DNA from: Trebouxia sp. TZW2008
Lineage: Eukaryota > Chlorophyta > Trebouxiophyceae > Trebouxiales > Trebouxiaceae
NCBI GenBank assembly: GCA_002118135.1
Contig: BDIU01000229.1
Span: 1-64,000, forward strand
Reading direction: 5' to 3'
DNA length: 64,000 nucleotides
Below the pieces are notes generated by a model. The model ran no database searches, had not been told where the DNA came from, and saw only the letters and a program-made list of their open reading frames with translations. This document shows, in pieces, positions 54,801 to 64,000 of this stretch. Within the stretch, counting starts at the first letter, position 1, and each line of letters begins with the position of its first letter. Position numbers and translations under genes: made by a program.

Positions 54801-57800
54801 CCCAGCAGATTCTCTAGCTCTTCCTCTCGCTTTGCGTCTATCTCTGCAAGATAAACATGGACATCAACATCAGCATCACAGCACCAGCAGCAGCAGCACC
54901 ACCACCACCAGCACCTGCCCTGGCGTTAACCCTGGTCTCCTAGACTGTGCTATGATGCCTTGCAGCTTTCAGTCCCTAAGCTTCGGCCCAATCAAAATGA
55001 TGCAGCAGGTACATGCATGAAATGTCTTCCTCACAGAAGTCATGTTAGTGATGCCAGATACATTGCAAGCTTGGTTGACTGCAAATTGCAAGCCAAACGG
55101 TCATTTAAGTGTGCCAAAAGGTAATCCAAGGTTTTGTGCATTTGGGCAACAGAGCCACTGCAGTGCCTTGACAGTGAAAAATACACAAGTTGCCATGCCG
55201 CAGACTCACCCATCTGTGACTCTATGGCTTCAAAGCTATGCAGGTATTCATGAGCCAGACCCTCCTCAGCAGAGCAGCGGCGGGCGGGGTCAAAGGCCAG
55301 CAGCCGGCTTAGGAGGTGCACTGCAGGCTCTCCTGCATTGCCCAGATGCCTGCAATGCAATGCTTACAGTCAAGCAAAGGAGTGAAGTTGCGAGTGGTGA
55401 TTGTTCCAAGCTGCACAGTTGTCTGGCATTTCAACAGTAGCTCTGGTCTGTCATTAGTAAATTTGGTCTTCTTACGATGCCCAATATGACTGGTGCACAT
55501 GCCTGCAGCAGACCCACCAGTAGAAAGTGGAAGCTTTGCTGGATCAGTGCCGTAAGTACCTCAATCTGTGCATGTGTGCATACATGTGGTCATGCATGTG
55601 TGCAACAGGCCCCCCTGCAGAGGGTTGGAACTTTTGCCAGGGAGGTGTTGCAGGTACTTGCGCCAGGCTTGAGAACCAGACCATATGTGTGTACAGCCAT
55701 GTAGTGCATGCAGCAGCAAATCAGGCCCAGCATTACTTGTTTGATAGCACAGCATTCCAAGCAGACCCACCTGTAGACAGTGGGGGCCTTGCAAGCCGGG
55801 CTTTGCAAAAACTTGCGCCAGGCAAGGAAGAGTTTTCGTGTGTATATGCGTGAGACTCACTTGTACAGAGTGAAGGCTTTGCCAGGGCGGCGTTGCAAGC
55901 TGTTAGTTTGTGCATGTGTGCATGCACGTGTGCATGCATGTGTGCAAGATACCCACCTGTAGAGGGCAGGGGCTTTGCCAGGCAGGCCTTGCAAGTACTT
56001 GCGCCAGGCAGAATGGTTGTGCTGATACGCGTGCATGTGAGGCTCACCTGTAGAGGGTGGGGCCTTTGCCAGGGAGGCATCCCAAGCTTTTAATGGTGTG
56101 TTAGTGCATGCATGCGTGCAAGACACTCGCCTGTAAAGAGTGGGGGCTTTGCCAGGGAGACGCTGCAGATACTTGCGCCAGGCGTGGGACTGCAGGGCCT
56201 CCACATCTGCCCAATGGGGGGTGCCAATGATGTCAAACAGCGCTTTCAGCTCTGTCTGGGTTGTGCTGTTGACTGGCCCTCCCTGCACCCCAAACACCTC
56301 CCTGCACCAAGGAAAGGATGAAGCTGACCAAAGAATGAGTGATGAAATACCCAAGAATGTGCTGTTCCCTGACCCTGCCTGCATCACAACACTTTGGCAC
56401 AGGGCACATATGCTAATTCTGTCCACATACGTATGGTTCACCTTCCATACCAACAAAAGTTGGCACATGCACATGCGCATACTCAAGTCATGAGTACGAG
56501 CAAAAACAGAAACATGGCAGGCATACCCATCAGAGGGGGTCTTGGGCTTGCCTTGGATGGCAAACATGGGGGCCACCTGCAGCTGGGGGGTAGAGGCCGC
56601 CCCCAGCCCTGCAACCCTCTGCAGCAGCTCCCCAAAGATGCAACCCAATGACCATAGGTCAATGGCACTGGTGTAGCCCCCTCTTGACAACACCACCTGC
56701 AGAAATCAAGCTCAGCATCAGATGGCACACAAGCTCACAACGATCTCAAACTGATTACGGGAACTGGTGTCCTGCAGCAGCTCTCTAAAGACGCAGCCTG
56801 AAGACCACAGGTCATCCCTTCATGCAGCAGCTCCCAGAAAGTTGAACTGTCCACAAAGGGCAAGGGCAAGGCACTCAATGTGTGACAGAACAGAAGGCAA
56901 TAGTCCACACTGCAAAATGTTGAAACGCAGGATGCAATGCAACCCTCTGCCTGCTGCGTACATTTCCATGCACACCAAAGACGTCAGATGCAGCATTTGC
57001 AACTTGCTTCCTTGTACCCCACCTGTTGGGTTCAATGTATGCCACCGAGCGGTTCAATGTATGCCTCGGAGCAGTTCAATAACAGCAACCTCCAAGCAAA
57101 TCAGCAGTCAAAACAATTTGTAACAGATATGCTTCTGTGAATTAAACCCTGACCTCTGGGGCGCGGTAGCAAGGCGTGGCAACCACACGCGTCAACGGAG
57201 CTTGTATGCCAGAAGCATGGTTGGCGCGCGCATCATTGCCTGCAAGTAGGGCATACCTTTGCTGTGAGTCATAGACAACATGTAACTCCTCTGCAGGTGC
57301 AGGCGCCTTGTTTGGCTCTTGTTTGGCAAACATCAAGCAGCTGATGCTGATGCTGACATGGTCACTGCGTCCAAGCGTGAAATGTAAGCAGCTGAGCCAA
57401 CCACAAACAGAGGAGAAGGTGCTGTGTATTAGTTGACAGCAAAATCTCTGAGTTGAACTCTGCTCAAAGCGTGTTTCTGAGCAGACTGGGTGATGATGTT
57501 GAACAACCAGAAGCAGAAAGACTGATCAGAATCCTCTGTTCTGCAGACTTGGCTGATGCACAGGTTTGATGCCAGAAGTTCTGCTGAACCTTGCTGAGTT
57601 GGAAACGCTCAAAGCTGCATACTGCAAATTCTGTACTCAGCAGTTGCAGTCAAAGAATCGACGCCAGTATACAGACCCTGAAGCTAAACAGAAGACTCTA
57701 GATTTGTCTGAAAGCAGCACCTGCAGACAGACCCTGCAGCTGAAAAGGAAATACCTGGTCTAACATACAGGTCTGCGCTATTGCCAACAGCTGCCCTTGA

Positions 57801-60665
57801 CCGCAGCTCCATGTCTGGCATAGCACTGCTCCCCTCCCTTGCTGCCTGCACTGCACGACTGGCCTGATGTTGATTGTACAGAACAAGCAAACAGGACCTG
57901 AGAAACCATGTGACACGGCGCTTGGCTGCTTCCTGGCTGCCTGCATTGCACCACTGCCCTGATGTTGGCTTGTACAGCGCGACCAAGGTGGACCTGACAC
58001 AATGCATGCTGTTCTGAGTGAGAGCACAATGCAGTCTTGATAGCCTTGACCTCCTTCCTGCTGCAATCATGTCCAACTGCTTGATAGTGTTTGCATGGAA
58101 AAGACAATGTCAAAGCTGATTCTGCTGCGGGATCAGATTGCAGCAATCTGAATAGGCAAGACCAGTTCATGCAAGTTGGCGTGTGATGGTTCACATTGCA
58201 TGCAGTGTCTTGTGACTGTGCTGACATGCAGCAATGCCTTCTCTGCGCCAATAACAAGCGGTCATGATCACAAATACAAGATGCTGTCAAAGTCTGATAA
58301 TGGTAATCGTAATGCTCAATGAGCAACATGCTGTGCTGTGTATTGAGGTCAAACATTTCAATCACATATTTCAATTGCACAAGGCTTGAAGGTCAGGTCA
58401 AGCAACAATGGCTGTCAAACACGGTAGCTGTGCCATGATGTTAGTAGCACTGAACACAAGCAGCATATGCTGTGACACGTGTTCACATACATGAGCAAAG
58501 AAAGGCTCACTGTGAGATTTTCTAGGCTGCCCAGCACTTCGCCAGCCCTCTCTGGTGCTTGCTGCTCCACGAAATGGTACCCCTCCTGAGTGGCAAACCT
58601 CGCTGACCCAAAGTCAGCCACCTGCATCATCATCAGGGTCTGCATGCATTCTAGTGAGGTTGCTCTGGTGAGGTTGTATGACCCAGCTGCTGGTAATGGA
58701 TAGCAAGCTACGCTCGGTGACAGACGATATCCCAGACGAAGAGGATTTGCTTACTCTACAGAGCAGCTGCCCGGACACAAAATGGCTGTAAGACAAAATT
58801 GAGTACTACAATCTCTTGAGGGTCCTCCTGCAGCAAGGCCTTGAGACAACATGTCCTTGTAGCTTTCCAGAGCAACTGACAGCTGTGCAACTTGATTTTT
58901 AAGGCTTCTGAGTGGCCCACGGTGCTGTCTTACCTTGATGATGCGTTGGCCTTGTTCAAGCTTGACCAGAACATTGGCTGACTTCAGGTCTCGGTGCCAC
59001 ACGTGGTTTGCATGTAGGTACTTGAGGACATGCAGGATCTGCCACAACAGCAACTGCACCTCGTCTGATGCCAATTGCCCTCTGCAAGCATTGCAGTCAT
59101 TCTGTGAGAGTGCTGACTGTTGTGTGCTGGTCGGCAGCGTCAATGCATTGCCATGAACAACATTGATGCTATTGAACGTGTTGACTGCACTGTGGATCCC
59201 ACGTGAAGTTGTGTTTTGTATAACGTATGCAACATGCGCGAAAGAGACAGGCTGACAAAGTGAGGTGTTGCTGTCACAAACATGTGTTGTGAAGATGACA
59301 GTCTCTGCAACGGCTTCGTCACTTTCGACAGTCAGGCTTGTAAGGTTTTTGAAACTTGCAGACATTAAGGCTACAATCTGCATGCAGATGCAATATGACA
59401 AGAAATGCTTGTTCTGGACATGCACATTGCAACTCTTTGAATGCAACATGGTATAGAGCAAATCAGATTCTGGGTTGCCGTGTTGCAAACATTTGGAGCT
59501 TGAAAGTGGACTGAAATGCAGTAAGAATTGCAACTAGAGTACCGCTCACCTGTAATGAAACAAGTCACCCATTTCACAATACTCGAACACAATGTAGACG
59601 TCCACAGAACTGGATACAAGCTGGCCATTGATGAGTCTGCTAGCCCCTGCAGAAAAGAAAAAAAAAGAGGCTGCGCCATCAGGCCTGATACCGCGAGACT
59701 CTGTATATAGGGGCAGCCCGGGATTGCAGAAGACACAACTGTGCTGCGAAGTGGCAACAATCAGCAAGCACTTGATGACTCTGCATGCCAAGCTTGCAGC
59801 AGGAACATATTGAGGTAAGCATTTGTTACAAGTGCTGATGCTACAAAGGAATTGTTAACGCTCGTCCTCAGTGCATCTGTAGTGGTTCAGCATGTCTACG
59901 GACTAGGTTGCTTGAAGGCAGTTGCTTGGTGACTATACGTACCTGGCAAGGCCTTTGAGCCTAAATAGCCTGCAATTTTATGTATGTATGCATGCATGCA
60001 TGCATGTAAGCACACACTAGTTAGCTGCAGCAACTGACCTGTTGCAGATGGCTGAACAAAAGCATTTTTGAGCTCAATGATAAATGGGTGTGTCAGCCTT
60101 CTCAGTATGCATATCTCCCTCAAAACCCGCTTGGCCTGCTCAGGGCTGCTCAGCACGTCAGGTATGCGCTTCAGGGCAACCTAGCAAAAACCACTGAGAG
60201 ATCAGGAGCTTTGTTCAGAGACCTTGAAGACTCACGTCGAAGTGCGTTGGACCCAGGCAACAGAGCAGCAACACGAGGGTAGCTTTCCTGAATGTGTGCA
60301 TCGCAACGTGCACCCTGCAACGCTACCGAGATGCAATATACCTGTTCGCCTGTTGACCTATCGAGGGCCAAGCATACTTCCGAGAAGGAGCCTGTGCCGA
60401 GTTGCTTGACCAGTTCATATCGGTCACCGACCTAAATGAGCAGAACCGCTTAGGAAGCACTGCCAACTCCGGTTCGTTAAACACTCTCGTGAGCAAGGAA
60501 CCTGTTGATCCTCACCTGCCAAGTCTGACCTCGCACAAAGTATACGCCCGGCTCGTAAGGGGACTTGGTGACACCAGACTGGGATTGTGCGCCTGGCATG
60601 CAATGTGCAGATCTGCCAATAATATCGCGAGTGCAGTACCAAAGCTTTCGGAGTTCACAAGCCAA
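51870..60665 (-). CDS. MAPK/CMGC-like serine/threonine protein kinase
   Basis: Exons (minus): 60665-60516, 60431-60342, 60180-60039, 59646-59550, 59081-58934, 58621-58511, one or more unresolved near 57990-57750, about 57330-57154, 56696-56527, 56301-56131, 55349-55210, 54843-54585, 53890-53755, 53528-53370, 52595-52448, 51982-51870; phases agree apart from the gap. Motifs: LGTGSFSEV (Gly loop), VALKRI (ATP-binding Lys), VFEYCEMGDLF (hinge), HRDLKSANVL (catalytic loop), VADFGSAR (metal-binding DFG), TRVVATPCYRAPE (activation end), SAIDLWSLGCIFGEL, LFDIIGTP and LLAFDPARRCSAEE. The CMGC insert and TPCYRAPE point to the CMGC group near MAPKs, but the T-x-Y is TRV, so classic MAPKK activation is doubtful. 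More than 90 residues separate DFG from APE. The C-tail (about 350 aa) is acidic with EL(A/E)-rich helices. An alternative start lies at 60602. Confidence 0.85.
51930..52260 (-). repeat. Two upstream copies of the last kinase exon, about 130-bp period
   Basis: The last exon (51982-51870) begins GRGCGSGPTWGVSS after a GGCAG acceptor and ends REAIRNQQLR-stop. Copies near 52118-52070 and 52247-52205 repeat CACCCCAGGTAGGGCC and their own GCAG acceptors but not the end of the exon. AGCAAAGGATGTGAG is repeated between them. Confidence 0.87.
52590..52930 (-). repeat. Two upstream copies of kinase exon 52595-52448
   Basis: EDMGALYASRDPEEYGRA (true) recurs as EDAGASYSFRDPEEHSRA (near 52753) and EGAGPLYASEVREEHDP (near 52916). 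Both copies start at a GCAG or GCGG position and diverge after about 20 codons. Spacing is about 160 bp. Confidence 0.85.
53780..54250 (-). repeat. Two upstream copies of kinase exon 53890-53755
   Basis: LDMLEAELATICPPEQESS (true) recurs as LNMSAAELATICPPEQESS (near 54050-53990) and LDMLEAELATTCLLEQD (near 54243-54185), each just after a CAG acceptor. Spacing is about 170-190 bp. Confidence 0.87.
55560..56195 (-). repeat. Five tandem copies of the end of kinase exon 56301-56131
   Basis: AWRKYLQRLPGKAPTLYR (true, about 56185-56131) recurs near 56015-55960 (AWRKYLQGLPGKAPALYRW), 55825-55770 (AWRKFLQSPACKAPTVYRW), and 55675-55620 (AWRKYLQHLPGK), with shorter pieces near 56080-56045 and 55895-55860. 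The donors differ: GCGAGT in the true exon against GTGAGC, GTGAGT or GTGGGT in the copies. TGCATGTGTGCATGCA-type spacers separate them. Confidence 0.9.
57750..58000 (-). repeat. Two-copy repeat in the kinase activation-segment region
   Basis: CTGCATTGCACCACTGCCCT and CTGCACTGCACGACTGGCCT start two blocks (near 57940 and 57843) that share GATGTTG and TGTACAG. One block probably belongs to a real exon reading RAVQAAREGSSAMPDMELR and SADLYVRPGI. Confidence 0.6.
59980..60006. repeat. TGTATGCA tract
   Basis: Short TATG/CATG tetranucleotide run in a kinase intron. Confidence 0.85.
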
Positions 60666-61446
60666 AGGGCCTGCTGTGCTCCGCTCGCTTCAGCAAATTG
60701 AGCGCGTGTGGACACACAACAAGGCAATGTCAATGAGGTGTCTGCCAATACAGGCGCGGGCCTGAGACGTAATGCAGCGAAGCGCTAGCGGACAGTTGAG
60801 TCAGCAATGCGCTCACGGAAGTTGTACAAGAAGAAGACTGTTCAAGCTGATATCCGTGCAAGCGTGCGAAGCTGCATACCAGGTAGCAGAAGGCATTGAG
60901 TGTGACTGCGAGTTTGTTGCCTCCGCGTAAACAGAGCTAAATCATTAGTAGCATTGCCAATGCATCCTCAGCTTTAAAGGAGAAGTGTGTTGAGTGAGAT
61001 GAAGAAAGCACGCCCGCCTGCTGGATCGAAAGGTCCAGGCAGAGAGCTAGCACTGCTCGAAATTTCCACTAACATTGTTTCGTTAGCTGTCCTATTCAAA
61101 GTCGCAAATCCCCTGTCAGTTGCAACAAGGCATCATGATCTCGAGCCCCGCCTACCCTCCCGCCCTGCCCCCCTCTGTTGTAAAACTCCTGTCGCTCCGA
61201 AGCCAGGATTCTCATTGTTACACAATGTCACCTTCTGCCTTACTCAACGACTGCTCCTGCTGGGAAACCTTGATCACATCGACCCTGCGTTCAGTAAGAG
61301 CCTGGTTTCTGCCTTACACAGTTCTTTGTTGTGGAACTCGACGTGATCGCGGAGCTTGCCGCACGCCATGCCAATCTAGGCGCTCAAGATCCACTTAGAC
61401 TGGGTGTCGAGCGGCTCACAAACGTAGCTTAGGGCGCCGCACCATC
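60666..61446. other. Head-to-head intergenic region
   Basis: 781 bp between the kinase start (minus) and the coiled-coil gene start (plus). It is likely a shared bidirectional promoter region. No gene is supported here. Confidence 0.6.
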
Positions 61447-64000
61447 ATGCCGTTCCGCACGCTGCTTGATGCTCCTGCAGAGCCGCGAATCGATTCTTCC
61501 GCTTTCGTGCCTGCATTCGTAGCGGAGTCAGACGCCTCTGAGCAAGTGTCCTCAGTACACAACAGTGTTCGCGCATACCTTGCCTCCGAACTATTCAATG
61601 ACGGTCACGACATGGCTGAAGATCTTCAGCAGCGCAGCGAAAGCCCAAGCTGGGCTCCTGTGCCCAACCTTCCCGCCAGCTACCGCAGCGAAGCGTTGTC
61701 ACTGTTTGGCAATCATGCAGTGCTCGGACAGAAAGGCGTTTCATCTGATAGCGCTTTGTCTGGCGACCTCTTGACAGATATTACCGATGTGCCACGAAGC
61801 CTGCTTGCTGAGCGACATGACCAAAGCCCTTCCGTGCACCTCAGCGCCCTTCAGCACCCCAGACTCAGCCAGAAACGATACCGTCCCCTTGAAGCAACTC
61901 GCGTGAGTCTCTCAAACGAATGCCTGTCTGGGACCTGCACAAACAGCAAGACAAGCGCAATGCCAAACCACATGGACATGCACAGCTAATCTGAAGTTGA
62001 GCTCCAACTTGCAGGAAAGCTCTCAAGACCTTGCTGATCAACTAGCCAGTACCAGAGCAGAACTGGAGCAGATGAGGGAGCAGCAAAGGCGCCTGGAGAG
62101 CAAAAACATCTTGCTGGAGAAGTGTCTGCACCTCAATGTCAGTCACGAAGCTCACCAATCCAGAGGGTCTATCCTAGGCGTGCCAGAAGCTACTGCGCTA
62201 GCATCAGTAAGCCCTAAGTCTTGACATCGCCGATTGGTGATCAGCAATTTGCACAGGACTCTGCATGTTCAGTGCATGCAGCTCAGCTACATTCATGCAG
62301 CAGATGCATGTTTTTGAACTGGAGCAAGGCGTGATTTTGCTGAGTCTCTGGGTGCAAGGCAATAATAGGCCTGGTGATGTGCAAGCTCTACATGTAGAGT
62401 GAGCTTGTCATCTTGAGGCCTCTCAGCTGATTAATGCTCGCATTGCCAGTGCACAATCAGCATCTTGTTCAGCCCTTTTGTAGCACAGGCACAGCTTTTA
62501 GCTTCAACTGAACCATTTGCAATTTGCTCAGCGATCTTTTGGCCAGTCGGAAGACAGCTACCAGTTTAGCACCAGTCATTTACTGCACAACATACTAGCA
62601 TATGTGTATTCAAAGCACTCAAGCAGGCATTCTGCAAGCACTGCTGATGCCGAAAACATGTCACTCAGCACACCGCTGCATGCCGGCAAGTCTTGAGACG
62701 TGAAGTTGCCCTTGTGATCAGTTGCAAGCGCAAAGTAATGCCACTTGTGCAGAGTGCCTCCTCAGCCGCAACACAGCACTATGTTAGGCAGGAGGTTCTG
62801 GACTCAGAACGGGGAGTAGGGCTGATCTCATCAGTGCGGGGTCCGCCTACCAGCATCACTGTCAGTGAGATTGGCAACATGGGTGTTGAAGAGTTCTCCA
62901 GCCTTTGGGCGGTGAGTCGCGAGGCACCCTTTCTCCTTTTATGCCACATTCCTGCCCTGCCCTGCCCTGCCCTGCCCTGCCCTGCCCTAGCCTGCCCCGC
63001 CCCGCCCTGCCCTGCTCTACCCTGCCCCGCCCTGCCCCGCCCTGCCCTGCCCTGCCCTGCAACTCAGCCCGTTATCCGAAACAAGGCATGCTAGGCAGGG
63101 TCAAGACGCCAGCAAGGCAGTTTTGAGTCAACTGCATATGCTCTTGTGCTTGATTTGGAAACCAGGTGTGCACTCATGAGAACGGAGATGTTTCCGAGCA
63201 GCAGTGCTCTGGCAACGCAACTCCAGTACAAAGCCTGTCAAGCATGTAATTTCATGCGCAATTCTTTTGCCTCTCATCTGCCTGCCTAAAGTGCTTCGTG
63301 TTACATCAGTGTATTGACGTATGCAGGAAAACAAACGGCACTGCCTTCCTGACCACCACTTTGCCTCATGGCAACTTTTTGCATCCAGCAAGTTTTGCAT
63401 GTATCACAATGATTGCTGCATCAATTTGCTGATCACAGTGTATTCTGGTTCAGGATTACGTCCAGAGTATTGGCTCATGCCTTACCTAATCATCATGGCC
63501 TGACTACAATGTTTGCATCAGGGCAGTTGCCACTGACCAACATCAACTTGCTTATGCCATGACATTTGCTAAGACAATGCATGTTGGTGCAGGACTACAT
63601 CCATAGCATCGGCTCATGCCTGCTGCAAATGAGCAATGAGCGTTGCAATGGGCCAGCAACCAACCTGATGCACCAGTTGACAGATGAGAGCAGCCGGCTG
63701 TTGGGCTGCATCAAACTGCTGAACCACAAGGTTCATGATGCCATGCTGCATGGCCAGATAGACACCAAGCTGGCCAATAACATCTCCATGGACCGATTCT
63801 ACCCCACATTCACAGTACGGCACACATCCATCACACATACATATTTGCAGTTGGGTATGGCAACAATGTCACAAGATTGTTCCTGCTTTATACATGCCTG
63901 TTTGCAGTCATCATGCTGCGATCTGAATTCATGCTGCACAGTATGTCTTTGCAGGCTTGTTATATTCCTCTTTGCAGCCATTGTGCTTGATCATCACAGC
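61447..64000 (+). CDS. Coiled-coil, bZIP-like protein of unknown function (5' part)
   Basis: Exons 61447-61902, 62015-62206, 62753-62911 and 63593-63814, all phase 0; a next exon may start at 63978, so the gene runs off the window. The start is ACCATCATGC, with no other gene upstream. Exon 1 encodes about 150 residues of Ser/Pro/Ala-rich, probably disordered sequence. Exon 2 is a coiled coil with heptad leucines (DLADQLASTRAELEQM ... LLEKCL). Exons 3 and 4 carry EEFSSLWA, DYIHSIGSCLLQMSNERC and LTDESSRLLGCI, which resemble the segment after the leucine zipper in some algal bZIP proteins, from memory. I see no basic DNA-binding region before the coil, so transcription factor is not supported. 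Its role is unknown. Confidence 0.75.
62948..63062. repeat. CCTGC/CCCGC pentanucleotide tract
   Basis: More than twenty units of CCTGC with CCCGC variants, just after the donor at 62912. A looser CCCTG-rich stretch occurs at 6935-7100 in the channel gene. Confidence 0.93.
63453..63486 (+). repeat. Upstream copy of the exon 63593-63814
   Basis: After a TTCAG acceptor the copy reads DYVQSIGSCL and then stops; the true exon reads DYIHSIGSCLLQ after a GCAG acceptor. The exon-copy habit continues in this gene too. Confidence 0.85.

Noticed and set aside
62693..63094. 133-codon plus open frame through the CCTGC tract
   Set aside because: Only 62753-62911 is supported as an exon; a GTGAGT donor follows and the rest is microsatellite.

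Overview
This window is eukaryotic nuclear DNA with very high intron density. There is no bacterial-style gene packing and no RNA gene that I can recognise. Genes of 0.5 to 3.5 kb of coding sequence are spread over 6 to 14 kb each. Introns end in TGCAG or similar and mostly start GTGAGN or GTAAGN. Base composition looks middling. The gene set (CSC1/OSCA channel, EFL1 GTPase, a large-insert CMGC kinase, an F-box/LRR protein, a bZIP-like coiled-coil protein) and the intron style fit a chlorophyte green alga, possibly Trebouxiophyceae. The taxon is inference only.

Layout, left to right: (1) 279-14705, + strand, CSC1/OSCA-like calcium-permeable channel. (2) 15378-26869, - strand, EFL1, the cytosolic GTPase that releases eIF6 from 60S subunits; it converges on gene 1. 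(3) 28892-34344, + strand, a 667-aa protein related to tryptophan 2,3-dioxygenase, divergent from EFL1 across a 2-kb gap. (4) about 35782-49335, - strand, a large protein I cannot identify. (5) 49964-51083, - strand, a two-exon F-box/leucine-rich-repeat protein. (6) 51870-60665, - strand, a MAPK/CMGC-type protein kinase with a long activation-segment insert. (7) 61447 to beyond the right edge, + strand, a coiled-coil protein, head-to-head with the kinase. I rebuilt most exon joins by hand and checked that splice phases agree. The neighbours show no common pathway, as expected for ordinary eukaryotic gene order.

The most unusual feature is structural. Six of the seven genes carry, inside their introns, tandem degenerate copies of the adjacent exon, often with its splice acceptor and sometimes its donor. 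Copy number is 2 to 6 and periods run from about 45 to 270 bp. I count more than twenty such clusters; the one gene without them is the two-exon F-box gene. Some copies keep an open frame and splice sites and could be alternative exons, but most carry stops or deletions and look like fossils. Five to seven introns also use a GC donor, which is many for a window this size. An interleaved inverted repeat at 21421-21572 and repeat blocks that stay open on both strands or in three frames are further oddities.
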